Made by a program: the position numbers and the translations under genes
Notes under the pieces: model-generated
Seen by the model: the letters and a program-made list of their open reading frames with translations, nothing else
Databases searched by the model: none
Told to the model about the DNA's origin: nothing
Shown here: positions 8,271 through 16,083 of the stretch, one piece after another
How the letters are laid out: each line of letters opens with the position of its first letter
Numbering within the stretch: position 1 is the first letter of the stretch
Source of the DNA: Flavobacteriales bacterium
GTDB taxonomy: Bacteria > Bacteroidota > Bacteroidia > Flavobacteriales_D > Sanyastnellaceae
Assembly (NCBI GenBank): GCA_015663855.1
Contig: DQRJ01000056.1
Location: forward strand, 1-23,455
Reading direction: 5' to 3'
DNA: 23,455 nucleotides

Positions 8271-8302
8271 TTGTAATTCGATGGTCTTGGGGTGAATATT
8301 TG
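8271..8302 (+). promoter_or_regulatory. Probable promoter of the FecA-like receptor
   Basis: A TTG at 8271-8273 is followed after 21 bases by AATATTTG (8295-8302), one mismatch from TAnnTTTG. The distance suits Bacteroidota -33/-7 promoters. The GTG at 8307 comes four bases after the box, the same spacing as at the 2875 gene. Confidence 0.45.
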
Positions 8303-8306
8303 CCTT

Positions 8307-10631
8307 GTGAAATCCAGAATATTAATACTATTCAGTTGTCTCGTTAGTGGCATTACGTTAGGTTCGTCGAACTCATTTGCACAGGCGCAAATTGCCTGTG
8401 ATTCAGTTGATTTTATGCTGTCTCTTTGGCACGAAATCCCTGAGGCTGAAGTAGCGGCTGTGGGCCTTGCTTCTGGTGCATACGGCTTTGATGAAGTGCC
8501 AGGGTCTCTTCACTTAATTACGTCAAAGGAACTGGATAGGTTTTCGTATTCAGACCCTTTGAGAGTGTTAAGGACGGTAGCTGGAGTGAACCTCACGGAA
8601 GAAGATGGCTTTGGTCTTAGACCTAACATCGGACTAAGGGGTTCGGGTACTAATAGGTCTTCTCGCATAACGATTATGGAGGACGGGATTTTGATAGCGC
8701 CTGCCCCTTACACGGCCTCTGCGGCATATTATTTTCCGTCTATCGCGCGGATGTCTTCGATTGAAATTCTTAAAGGTTCATGCCAAATCGCTTTCGGTCC
8801 ACAAACCGCATCAGGCGCAATTAATCTCATTTCTACTTTAATTCCTCGTGAATCTGCAGCTACATTCGATATGTCTATAGGCTCATTCGGGGGCAAACAA
8901 ATTCATGTCACTGCTGGCTCAACTTCTCATAAATCTTCGGGCACTTTCAGCTATTTGATAGAATTCTTAGAATTGCACTCCGACGGATTTAAGACTATAG
9001 AAAACATATCAGGTCTAGGAGGCTATACGGATTTGTCGACAGGATTTTCGAAGTCAGATGGACTAATCAAATTGAAGTATTCTACGCCTGCGGATAAATT
9101 TGTGCCACAATCTTTAGAGTTGAAAATCGCTGGTGTTTCGGAAGTTTCAAATGAAACTTATTTGGGACTTACTGAATCTGATTTCCAGGAAAGCCCATTG
9201 CTTCGATATGCTGGAAGTGCTAGCGATGTGATGAACGCTAGTCAATCGCAAATAGTTCTGACTCATACTATTTCACCTTTTACAAATGTTGAGTTGAAAA
9301 CGGATTTATATAGAACTTCGTTGGCGAGGAATTGGTATAAACTTGACAGGGTAGTTGACTCTTCTGGAGTGGTGATTAATCTGGGTGATATCCTAGATGC
9401 TCCCGATCAATATTTCGAAAGCTTTTCATATCTCACGGGCTCATCAACCCCATCGACTGCAGGTCTTGAATTAAAAGCGAATAACCGAACCTATTTTACC
9501 AGGGGGATTCAACATAGAGCCATAATTAAATTCGGTGCTCTTCATTCATTTGATGAGGTTTCTCCTATTCACCAAAACCAAATAATTTTCGGTATCAGAT
9601 TGCACTCCGATGGAGTAGATAGATTTCAATGGCGCGACAGATATGCAATGCAAGATGGTGTAATGCTACTTTCCGATCTTGGGATACACGGAACGGCCGG
9701 GAATAGGGTCGAAACAGCGACTGCCCTAGCTAGCTATGTTCGGGCGACATTACATTTCCGTAACCTTACTATAACGCCAGGTCTTAGAAGCGAGATAATA
9801 AATTTCGAACGAAACGATTACGGATCAGTAGATATAGATAGAGCTGGAGAAGGGGAGTATCGCTCAAATTTTGTGAGGGCTTTGTTGCCGGGATTAGGCT
9901 TTAACTATAGACTAAGCTACTATCTTGATGGATTCGCTGGAATACATCGCGGCTTTATTCCTCCGGGGTCTAATCCTGAAACGTCTCCGGAATTTTCAAT
10001 AAATACTGAGCTCGGCTTAAGATTATCTTTTCGTTACTTCTCAGGTCAGGTTGTGCTTTTCTCTAATGACTACTCAAATTTACTTGGAGCCGACTTAAAT
10101 GCTTCAGGCGGATTGGGAACGGACGATCTTTTCAATGGTGGGTCAGCTCAAGCTCGAGGGCTGGAATTAGAGTTCACACTTGATCCATTCGCAGATGGCA
10201 CATTCGATAATTTGTCTCTACCCATTCGACTCGCCTACACTTATACCAACGCAAAATTCAAGAACTCGTTCGATTCCCAGCTTGAAGCATGGGGTGAAGT
10301 AGAAAGTGGCGACGCTTTACCTTATCTCGCACCTCATCAATTATCGATAGTAACCTCGTTCGTTACAGGAAAATTTTCCACGGACATAAGTGCTCGATAC
10401 ACATCTGCGATCAATACAGAGGCGGGCCCAATCAACTCCGATAACACGAAGTCAATTCAATCATCTGTTATTCTCGATTCTTCAATAAAGTACAATTTTT
10501 CGCCAACATTTAGAGCCTCGCTCGGAATCACGAATCTTCTAAATAGCGTCTATGCTGTCTCTCGTCGCCCATACGGACTTCGCCCGAACATGCCAAGATC
10601 GTTACGACTCGGTCTAGTCGCCAACTTCTAG
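8307..10631 (+). CDS. FecA-like TonB-dependent receptor
   Basis: This outer-membrane receptor of about 774 residues lacks the carboxypeptidase-like front domain of the receptor at 4916. After a signal peptide (ending NSFAQ) comes a plug with the FecA-group signatures EDGFGLRPNIGLRG, MEDGILIAPAPY and LKGSCQIAFGPQTASGAIN. The barrel ends LRLGLVANF, with a C-terminal Phe. Relatives import ferric citrate, other siderophores or redox cofactors; the ligand cannot be read from sequence. No FecR/FecI-type signalling genes are nearby and I see no signalling extension. I chose the GTG at 8307 over the GTG at 8292 because it puts the signal peptide first and follows a promoter-like box by four bases. 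Its stop shares a CTAG with the convergent zinc-ribbon gene. Confidence 0.88.
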   Translation: MKSRILILFSCLVSGITLGSSNSFAQAQIACDSVDFMLSLWHEIPEAEVAAVGLASGAYGFDEVPGSLHLITSKELDRFSYSDPLRVLRTVAGVNLTEEDGFGLRPNIGLRGSGTNRSSRITIMEDGILIAPAPYTASAAYYFPSIARMSSIEILKGSCQIAFGPQTASGAINLISTLIPRESAATFDMSIGSFGGKQIHVTAGSTSHKSSGTFSYLIEFLELHSDGFKTIENISGLGGYTDLSTGFSKSDGLIKLKYSTPADKFVPQSLELKIAGVSEVSNETYLGLTESDFQESPLLRYAGSASDVMNASQSQIVLTHTISPFTNVELKTDLYRTSLARNWYKLDRVVDSSGVVINLGDILDAPDQYFESFSYLTGSSTPSTAGLELKANNRTYFTRGIQHRAIIKFGALHSFDEVSPIHQNQIIFGIRLHSDGVDRFQWRDRYAMQDGVMLLSDLGIHGTAGNRVETATALASYVRATLHFRNLTITPGLRSEIINFERNDYGSVDIDRAGEGEYRSNFVRALLPGLGFNYRLSYYLDGFAGIHRGFIPPGSNPETSPEFSINTELGLRLSFRYFSGQVVLFSNDYSNLLGADLNASGGLGTDDLFNGGSAQARGLELEFTLDPFADGTFDNLSLPIRLAYTYTNAKFKNSFDSQLEAWGEVESGDALPYLAPHQLSIVTSFVTGKFSTDISARYTSAINTEAGPINSDNTKSIQSSVILDSSIKYNFSPTFRASLGITNLLNSVYAVSRRPYGLRPNMPRSLRLGLVANF

Positions 10632-10894
10632 TCCTTCCACCTAGATAACTTCGGGATGCCCCAAGTCATCATTCCGGCAAGAAATCCAGGAACACCTTTC
10701 CCTTTCATTACTTTCTTCACCATGGCTTGCATCTTCTCAGCTGTATCCACCTCAGGGTGAAGAAATGCCCCGTCCGCATAACAAAATGAGCAATAAAGCT
10801 CACTCTTACTTCCATCCTTTTCAGTTCCGCCAGCGCCAGGATCCTTCTTGAGAGGCATGGAGCAGCTTTGGCACATAGTGTTTTTCTTAGACAT
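10628..10894 (-). CDS. Small zinc-ribbon protein
   Basis: This 88-residue protein has two CxxC knuckles: C8-Q-S-C11 near the start (MCQSCSMPL) and YCSFCY near residues 34-39. Between them is a Gly/Lys/Asp linker (GGTEKDGSKSE). The layout fits the putative zinc-ribbon family zf-ribbon_2, often seen as small proteins with the sense CQSCGMPL...GTxxDGS...YCxxCY. One zinc ion is probably bound. The C-terminal part is basic and helical (MVKKVMKGKG). Function is unknown; such proteins are suspected in regulation or protein contact. I chose the ATG at 10894, since the longer frame starts inside the preceding gene. It lies 13 bases after that gene's stop and is likely co-transcribed. Its own stop shares CTAG with the convergent receptor gene. 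Confidence 0.82.
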   Translation of the reverse strand: MSKKNTMCQSCSMPLKKDPGAGGTEKDGSKSELYCSFCYADGAFLHPEVDTAEKMQAMVKKVMKGKGVPGFLAGMMTWGIPKLSRWKD

Positions 10895-10907
10895 AATAGG
10901 CTGAATG

Positions 10908-11315
10908 TTAGATAGATAATAAAAATTCATAGTACATTTCCCCGACGATTCCATATATAAACCAAACAGGGGCGTATTCCAGGCAAATGACTTCTTTGTA
11001 ATGAAAACGGTAGTCTTTATAGTTCCATGGCGAGACCCCTACGAGGGCTTTAATAATTAGCCCTGAGACGAGTTCGAGTAAATAGAACGCCGCCATGTAA
11101 ATGAGTCCTTTCAGAATCCATGATGACTCTCCGAAGTAGGTTGTGACGAAATAGAAAATGAACGGGACAACTGCGTAGATAGGAAGCATCCATAGATAGG
11201 TTTCTCCTTTAAGTCTAGGATCGCGGGATTTCACGAAGTCCATAATAGACGTGGCTATTACTTCCATCGTGATACCGATGAATATGAAGCCAATTGTTAA
11301 TACGAGAGATGTCAT
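10908..11315 (-). CDS. Four-helix membrane protein, PF06541/CmpB-like
   Basis: This 135-residue integral membrane protein has about four hydrophobic helices (near 3-24, 42-62, 66-92 and 112-130). Conserved-looking residues include WMLPIYAVVPF, a Glu in the third helix (LLELVSG), then SPWNYKDYRFHYKEVICLEYAPVWFIYG. This pattern (Glu-x-x-x-Gly, then P-W-x-Y, then a region ending P-x-W-x-x-x-G) resembles the family labelled putative ABC transporter type IV / CmpB, despite no ATPase being nearby. Function unknown. It lies 21 bases after the proline dehydrogenase stop and 13 before the zinc-ribbon start. In the gap an imperfect -7 box (ATACTTTG, plus-strand 11321-11328) five bases before the ATG may give it its own transcript. 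Confidence 0.7.
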   Translation of the reverse strand: MTSLVLTIGFIFIGITMEVIATSIMDFVKSRDPRLKGETYLWMLPIYAVVPFIFYFVTTYFGESSWILKGLIYMAAFYLLELVSGLIIKALVGVSPWNYKDYRFHYKEVICLEYAPVWFIYGIVGEMYYEFLLSI

Positions 11316-11336
11316 AATTGCAAAGTATGAACTTAT

Positions 11337-12521
11337 TTAGTTTGATATCGATTGACTTCGGCGCGCGACTTCTTTACGGATGAGAGTTAGCTCGCGAGTT
11401 GTTTGGCCTTCAACAGATGAATTTTCCTTAGCACGACGAATGAGGTAAGGCATGGCTTCACGAATAGGTCCGTAAGGAACATACTTCGCTACGTTGTAAC
11501 CGTGAGCAGCGAGGTTGAAAGTTATGGGATCACTCATCCCGAGTAGTTGAGAAAATGTAATTCTAGGGTCGTTATTTTCTATACCTCTATCGGACATCAT
11601 CTCACACAAGCTTAGGTTGCTTATTTCGTTGTGAGAACCAGCGAAAAGGTGCACCTTATCTAGGTTGTCCAAACAAAAACTTAAAGCTGAATCGAAATCG
11701 GCATCAGTATGTTTTTTATCGATTTGAATAGGAGATGGATATCCTTTTCTATCAGCTCTTTCGCGCTCCTTTTCCATGTAAGCACCTCTAACGAGCTTAA
11801 TTCCAACAATGAACCCTGATTCTTCTGCTCTAGTAGCAAGATCTTTTAGATAGTCTAGTCTATCGTGTCGATATAACTGGACAGTAGTATAAACGACAGC
11901 GGTTTCGCGATTGAAATCGGACATCATATCCTCGGCTAACTCGTCGATAGCATCTTGAAGCCAAGTTTCTTCGGCATCGATTAATACTCGGCCTCCAGCT
12001 TCTGCGGTAGCTGCACAAATTGACCTTACTCTTCGTTCAACTCTAGACCAAGCTTCTTGGTCTGTTTGTGAAAACTTAGATTTATCCTTTGCAAGAAGTC
12101 CGTTTGTGGAAAGTCCACTGGGTTTGAAGACGGCAAAAGCATGTCGAGGATCTTCACTAGCCGCTTCGACCGTTTTTAATATTTCGGAACAAGTTATGTC
12201 TAGTTCTTTTTCGGAATCAACACCTTCCGCGCTATAATCTAGAATGGTCCTAACATTATGCTTGTAAAGCATAGCTATAGTCGCTTCAGACTCGGCGATA
12301 TGTTCCCCTCCACAAAATTGCGCATAAACCGTGGGTTTAACAGCCCAGCTAATTGGGAAACGGATAGCAAGAGCTAGTTTGGCCATAAAACTTCCGACAG
12401 CGACTAACCACGGACGACTTAATAGCTCGAAAAGCAATCTGCCACGGCCTAAATCCTTGTCAGAAAGGTGACGAAATGCTAGTTCTGTATTACCAAAATC
12501 TGGAAGATTCTTCTCGTTCAA
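11337..12521 (-). CDS. Proline dehydrogenase (FAD-dependent)
   Basis: This 394-residue enzyme oxidises L-proline to pyrroline-5-carboxylate, passing electrons via FAD to the respiratory chain. It is a stand-alone proline dehydrogenase; no P5C dehydrogenase domain or gene is in the window. Family landmarks are TVYAQFCGGE (64-73), ILDYSAEG (93-100), IKLVRGAYME (241-250, substrate/FAD barrel strand) and the late RRAKENSS (362-369). In relatives the arginines near this last motif bind the proline carboxylate. The start appears to be TTG at 12521: no in-frame ATG occurs before residue 46, and the conserved NTELAF stretch lies only ten residues in, as in relatives. A near-match box (TATCTTAG, plus-strand 12558-12565) may drive it. 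Divergent from the M20 peptidase, which could supply proline from peptides (inference). Confidence 0.9.
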   Translation of the reverse strand: MNEKNLPDFGNTELAFRHLSDKDLGRGRLLFELLSRPWLVAVGSFMAKLALAIRFPISWAVKPTVYAQFCGGEHIAESEATIAMLYKHNVRTILDYSAEGVDSEKELDITCSEILKTVEAASEDPRHAFAVFKPSGLSTNGLLAKDKSKFSQTDQEAWSRVERRVRSICAATAEAGGRVLIDAEETWLQDAIDELAEDMMSDFNRETAVVYTTVQLYRHDRLDYLKDLATRAEESGFIVGIKLVRGAYMEKERERADRKGYPSPIQIDKKHTDADFDSALSFCLDNLDKVHLFAGSHNEISNLSLCEMMSDRGIENNDPRITFSQLLGMSDPITFNLAAHGYNVAKYVPYGPIREAMPYLIRRAKENSSVEGQTTRELTLIRKEVARRSQSISN

Positions 12522-12582
12522 AATTTCACTATTTTTTTGACTTAAACGCTAAAAAGGCTAAGATAGGTTGCCACTCCCATTG

Positions 12583-12590
12583 TATCTTTG
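12583..12590 (+). promoter_or_regulatory. -7 box TATCTTTG for the M20 peptidase
   Basis: This is an exact TAnnTTTG match that ends three bases before the ATG at 12594. It excludes the in-frame TTG at 12588, which is the last part of the box. A transcript starting 5-7 bases past the box would begin at or just inside the ATG. Confidence 0.55.
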
Positions 12591-12593
12591 AGT

Positions 12594-13982
12594 ATGGACA
12601 TTAAAGATTATATCTCTGAAAATCGCCAACGCATGTTGGACGAATTGTTTGAACTTTTAAGAATACCATCTGTATCTGCAGACCCCGCTTTTGCTGGTGA
12701 TGTAGAGCGTTGCGCAGAAGCTGTAGCAGCCTCTTTAACACAGGCTGGCGCTTCAAATGTTGAGGTGATGACCACCCCGGGGCACCCGATTGTATTCGGG
12801 GAATACAAGGTGAGCAGTTCCGCGCCGACCGTTTTGGTATACGGCCATTACGATGTCCAGCCAGCCGACCCCATCGATCTTTGGGATAAACCTGCTTTCG
12901 AGCCTTACATCAAGGTTACGGAGAAGCATTCTGAAGGTGCGATTTTCGCAAGAGGTTCATGTGATGATAAAGGTCAAATGTTCATGCACGTCAAAGCTCT
13001 CGAAGCTATGGTGGCAGAGGGTAATGTGCCTTGTAATATTAAGTTCATAATCGAGGGCGAGGAGGAGGTAGGTAGCTCTCATCTTGATAGTTTCCTAGAG
13101 GAGAATAAAGAAAAACTATCAGCGGATGTCGTTTTAGTTAGCGATACCGGGATCATTTCAAATGACACTCCTTCTATCACTGTGGGGCTTCGTGGACTTT
13201 CTTATGTTGAGGTAGAAGTTACTGGTCCTAATCGCGATCTCCATAGTGGGCTATATGGCGGTTCGGCTCCGAATCCGATAAATATCCTTTGTGAGATGAT
13301 TGCGTCTCTTAAAGATGAAGACCAAAGAATTACTATTGAAGGTTTCTACGATGACGTCGAAGAGCTTTCCTCTGATGAAAGAGCAGCTATGGCAAAAGCG
13401 CCCTTCAGTTCCGAAAATCACAAGTCTAGCATAGGAATTGGCGCGCACGAGGGTGAAGTTGCATACTCTCCCTCTGAACGGATGAGCATTCGACCGACCC
13501 TAGATGTAAATGGTATTTGGGGAGGCTATATGAAAGATGGAGCGAAGACAGTTATAGCCTCGAAAGCTTACGCGAAGATTAGTATGCGACTTGTCCCCCA
13601 CCAAGATCACGAAACGATTACTCGATTATTTACAGAGCACTTTAACCGCATCGCTCCTCCAAGCGTGTCGGTAAAAGTCACAGAAATGCACGGAGCGGCT
13701 CCGGCCGTTACCCCTACGAATAGTCCTGCATACAACGCCGCCTCACTAGCTATGACCGAGACGTTCGGAAATGAGCCAGTGCCAATTCGAAGTGGTGGTT
13801 CTATTCCGATTGTTGCTTCTTTCGAGCGCATTTTAGGCCTCAAGACGGTGTTATTCGGGTTTGGTCTAGATTCGGATGCAATTCATTCTCCGAATGAGCA
13901 TTACGGCGTATTCAATTATTTCAAGGGTATCGAGACGATTCCTTTGTTCTACAAGCATTTTTCAGAGCTTCATGAAGACTAA
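12594..13982 (+). CDS. M20 family metallo-dipeptidase
   Basis: This 462-residue zinc exopeptidase of the M20 family, carnosinase/CNDP-like branch, should cleave dipeptides in the cytosol (no signal peptide). The metal and catalytic residues are in place: GHYDVQP (His85, Asp87), CDDKG (bridging Asp124 or Asp125), EGEEEVGS (catalytic Glu and ligand Glu at 156-158), VSDTG (Asp184) and a late HSPNEH (His431). The dimerisation domain sits between about 200 and 370, with DLHSGLYGG at 215-223. Length is normal for the family. The 3' end overlaps the start of the LEA-type lipoprotein gene by 11 bp. It is divergent from proline dehydrogenase over 72 bp, consistent with a peptide- and amino acid-catabolism pair, though co-regulation is inference. 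Confidence 0.93.
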   Translation: MDIKDYISENRQRMLDELFELLRIPSVSADPAFAGDVERCAEAVAASLTQAGASNVEVMTTPGHPIVFGEYKVSSSAPTVLVYGHYDVQPADPIDLWDKPAFEPYIKVTEKHSEGAIFARGSCDDKGQMFMHVKALEAMVAEGNVPCNIKFIIEGEEEVGSSHLDSFLEENKEKLSADVVLVSDTGIISNDTPSITVGLRGLSYVEVEVTGPNRDLHSGLYGGSAPNPINILCEMIASLKDEDQRITIEGFYDDVEELSSDERAAMAKAPFSSENHKSSIGIGAHEGEVAYSPSERMSIRPTLDVNGIWGGYMKDGAKTVIASKAYAKISMRLVPHQDHETITRLFTEHFNRIAPPSVSVKVTEMHGAAPAVTPTNSPAYNAASLAMTETFGNEPVPIRSGGSIPIVASFERILGLKTVLFGFGLDSDAIHSPNEHYGVFNYFKGIETIPLFYKHFSELHED

Positions 13983-14436
13983 ACCTGCACTTTACATACT
14001 TCTTATTGCTCTCAGTCTTATGACTCTAACGAGTTGTTATCAAGATCTGGAGGTCGTTTCAATTGACGACTTTTCTAAGGTTTCTATAGGGTTACAGGGG
14101 CTTACATCGGAACTAGATGTAATGATTTATAATCCCAACTTTTTCCCGATACAACTTAAAGAAGCAAAAATTTCTCTTCAAGTCCGAGAGGTCGATGCAG
14201 GAGATATAACTCTGGTGCGGCAAGTGAAACTCGAAGCGCGCGATACTTCTTTGGTCACATTTAATGTCAAAACTCGTGATGGAGCTATTATCAAAATCCT
14301 CAAAGACGATATTTTCAAGTTTTTAAAAGGGGAGGATGTTCCATTTTCAGCATCTGGAAAAGTCATCGGAAAGTCTTGGGTATTGACTGTAGAAGTTCCG
14401 ATCGAACATTCTCAATTTATCAACCTAAGAAACTAG
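13972..14436 (+). CDS. LEA type 2-like lipoprotein
   Basis: This 154-residue lipoprotein has the lipobox LTSC (Cys22). The mature part matches the LEA14/WHy-type fold: a beta sandwich with a strand reading LTSELDVMIYNPNFFPIQLK, where the N-P-N-x-F-P-I motif is the family hallmark. Such proteins in bacteria may stabilise membranes or proteins under stress, but the role in Bacteroidota is not established. The frame extends upstream inside the peptidase, but only the ATG at 13972 gives a lipoprotein signal. It overlaps the peptidase stop by 11 bp, so translation is probably coupled. The TAG stop shares its CTAG with the convergent barrel gene stop. Confidence 0.8.
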   Translation: MKTKPALYILLIALSLMTLTSCYQDLEVVSIDDFSKVSIGLQGLTSELDVMIYNPNFFPIQLKEAKISLQVREVDAGDITLVRQVKLEARDTSLVTFNVKTRDGAIIKILKDDIFKFLKGEDVPFSASGKVIGKSWVLTVEVPIEHSQFINLRN

Positions 14437-15101
14437 AGATTGCCGAACAGATAGGTAAACCCTATTTCGACAGTCATATTTAACATTCGATTATTCCATC
14501 GAACGGTTCCAGAGGGATTATCGGGCCTAGGTGCAATTGCAAGAATACTCTGGGTTACCCTCCCGAAGAGATGTGAGTGATCTCCGTATTGTGTTCGAAT
14601 GCCAAACACTCCGCATAAATCATAATCTTTTATAGGAAGCCCAGTTGGATCCCACGCCACGCCATAAAAGTCTTCTTCAGCCGCAAGTAAAACTGAGGGT
14701 TGAAGCCCCAAGAGTAAGTCAAAAAACTGGTAATTGTAACTGACAGTTATTGGGATATCGATATATGTGAATCGATATCTCCAAGTCTCGTAGTCACCCG
14801 CACGAGGGTTTGGGGGTTTCTTACTTCCTTTTTGGTTGTACACAATCCCAAGCTGTATATTCTTCTTTCCGTTACGGCCTATCTCGAGAGTTACACCTGC
14901 ATTAACGCCCATTTTATTAAAGCCGCCGATTCCATCGCCATGGATTTGTGATGTGGTAACTCCACCAATAAATCCACCATTAAATCTAAAGGCCTGACCT
15001 TCAGAATAATCGGTTTGGGCTGAAAGATCGACAGCTGTAAAAGCGAGCGAAAGAGCAAAACAGATACCTCCTAATCCTATTTTCGTCCGATTCAATATCA
15101 T
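14433..15101 (-). CDS. PorT-like outer-membrane beta-barrel protein
   Basis: This 222-residue protein has a signal peptide (ending DLSAQ) and a run of short amphipathic strands, with the Bacteroidota small-barrel pattern: FNGGFIGGVTTSQIHGDG near the start, GVNAGVTLEIG, QLGIVYNQKGSK, YIDIPITVSYNY in the middle and a final strand EIGFTYLFGNL. This fits the PorT/OMP_b-brl_2 group of 8-10 strand outer-membrane barrels. One cysteine is in the mature part (YDLCGVFG). Substrate or role unknown; it should not be equated with PorT of the T9SS itself without alignment. Its ATG overlaps the Omp28-like gene's stop (ATGA, 15098-15101), so the two are made together. A longer frame from a TTG at 15125 lies in that gene and would misplace the signal peptide. 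Confidence 0.78.
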   Translation of the reverse strand: MILNRTKIGLGGICFALSLAFTAVDLSAQTDYSEGQAFRFNGGFIGGVTTSQIHGDGIGGFNKMGVNAGVTLEIGRNGKKNIQLGIVYNQKGSKKPPNPRAGDYETWRYRFTYIDIPITVSYNYQFFDLLLGLQPSVLLAAEEDFYGVAWDPTGLPIKDYDLCGVFGIRTQYGDHSHLFGRVTQSILAIAPRPDNPSGTVRWNNRMLNMTVEIGFTYLFGNL

Positions 15102-15964
15102 TCTCCCAAATGATGTCCCAAGCAATTTACAACCTCACCCACCTCATCGTCAACAACTAACAATATCGACGAGTTTTCGAACACCCACTCTGAATTCCAG
15201 TTAAACGTATAATCCGCTTGGAAATATTCTCCCGCCTCAGCATTATCTATAACGACTAGCCCTTCGGCTCCCGTTACACTACCTCGAAGCATGTGATTAA
15301 ATTCGTAATCCTCTATATGTTCTGGATCACTAGAGTAGTCTAACTGATCACCAATAATTCCAGACTCGAGGAACAAGATCGCTAAACGACACTCTCCTTC
15401 GAATCCTTCGCTAAATTGTCCATTCACGTGGATATTGAGTTGTCCATCTCCTGCACCAGGAAACCAAAAGGTCTCAATTTGCAATTGAAGAGGAGTTTCA
15501 GCATTTAGCTCAGACGCCACTTTTGACGACCACTCCGACGGCGAAAAGAAGTTTCCGTTTCCGCCTAATCTATTTATTCTTCCAAGAGGATTCGCTTGGA
15601 ATTCTAATTGATAAAAATAAGTGTTGCTATCCTCGTTAGTCCAATCCATTGGATATTGTTCATTCGTAAAAGCGAGATTTCCCGCGTGAATAGCCATGGG
15701 GAAAACTCTACTTGGATTTGCATCAGCTAACCCATCAGCAATTACTGCAGCAGCAGGACAGTTCCCACATTGGTGAGCAGTGAAGTCTTCTACAAGTACG
15801 TTTTTACCTGTAGTTGTAGCTAAAGGAAACACAGGAGGTTCTCCATATAGCTCAGAATTGTACCCTCCAGTAAAAGGAACGATAGGATCATCAATTATGT
15901 CGCAAGAAGGAAAAGCGAGAATCCCTAAAATTGCGAGGAAAAGGAAAATTTTAAAAGATTTCAT
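15098..15964 (-). CDS. Omp28-related lipoprotein with thioredoxin-type CGNC motif
   Basis: This 288-residue exported protein has a lipobox-like end of its signal sequence (FPSC, Cys21), not a strict consensus. The mature part starts an Omp28-type domain with a thioredoxin-like motif: VLVEDFTAHQCGNCP, cysteines 66 and 69. A second domain (about 160-285) is beta-rich and ends NCLGHHLGE. Omp28 is known as an outer-membrane-associated protein of Porphyromonas gingivalis; the enzymatic function is not settled, although the CxxC in a thioredoxin-like fold suggests disulfide exchange. It is co-translated with the PorT-like barrel. It is separated from the T9SS thioredoxin by a strong terminator, so it has its own promoter. 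A one-mismatch -7 box TATCTTTA (plus 15994-16001) directly follows that terminator, giving a leader of about 25-30 bases. Confidence 0.88.
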   Translation of the reverse strand: MKSFKIFLFLAILGILAFPSCDIIDDPIVPFTGGYNSELYGEPPVFPLATTTGKNVLVEDFTAHQCGNCPAAAVIADGLADANPSRVFPMAIHAGNLAFTNEQYPMDWTNEDSNTYFYQLEFQANPLGRINRLGGNGNFFSPSEWSSKVASELNAETPLQLQIETFWFPGAGDGQLNIHVNGQFSEGFEGECRLAILFLESGIIGDQLDYSSDPEHIEDYEFNHMLRGSVTGAEGLVVIDNAEAGEYFQADYTFNWNSEWVFENSSILLVVDDEVGEVVNCLGHHLGE

Positions 15965-16000
15965 TTTCTAAAATTGTTAGTACAATAATGTTCTAAAGAT

Positions 16001-16041
16001 AAAAAATCCGCGCTGACATACAAAGTACGTCGGCGCGGATT
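16001..16041 (-). terminator. Strong intrinsic terminator after the T9SS thioredoxin gene
   Basis: A 17-bp stem pairs 16005-16021 with 16025-16041 around a 3-base loop (one G-U and one A-C position). The nine outermost pairs (AATCCGCGC/GCGCGGATT) are perfect and G+C rich. On the minus strand it runs into TTTTTT. It lies 43 bp past the TAG stop at 16084 and is the strongest terminator in the window, fitting an abundantly transcribed gene. The other strand has no T run. Confidence 0.9.
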
Positions 16042-16083
16042 CAAAAAGTTAACTTAACTAACTAAGACTAACCAAGCCGAGGC

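Noticed and set aside
12588..12593. TTG start two codons before the peptidase ATG
   Set aside because: It is the last three bases of the TATCTTTG box; the ATG at 12594 is the natural start.
12522..12593. Possible frameshift at the proline dehydrogenase 5' end
   Set aside because: The minus-strand ATG at 12580 runs out of frame into a stop after 12 codons and encodes nothing like the family N terminus, so a simple frameshift is unlikely.
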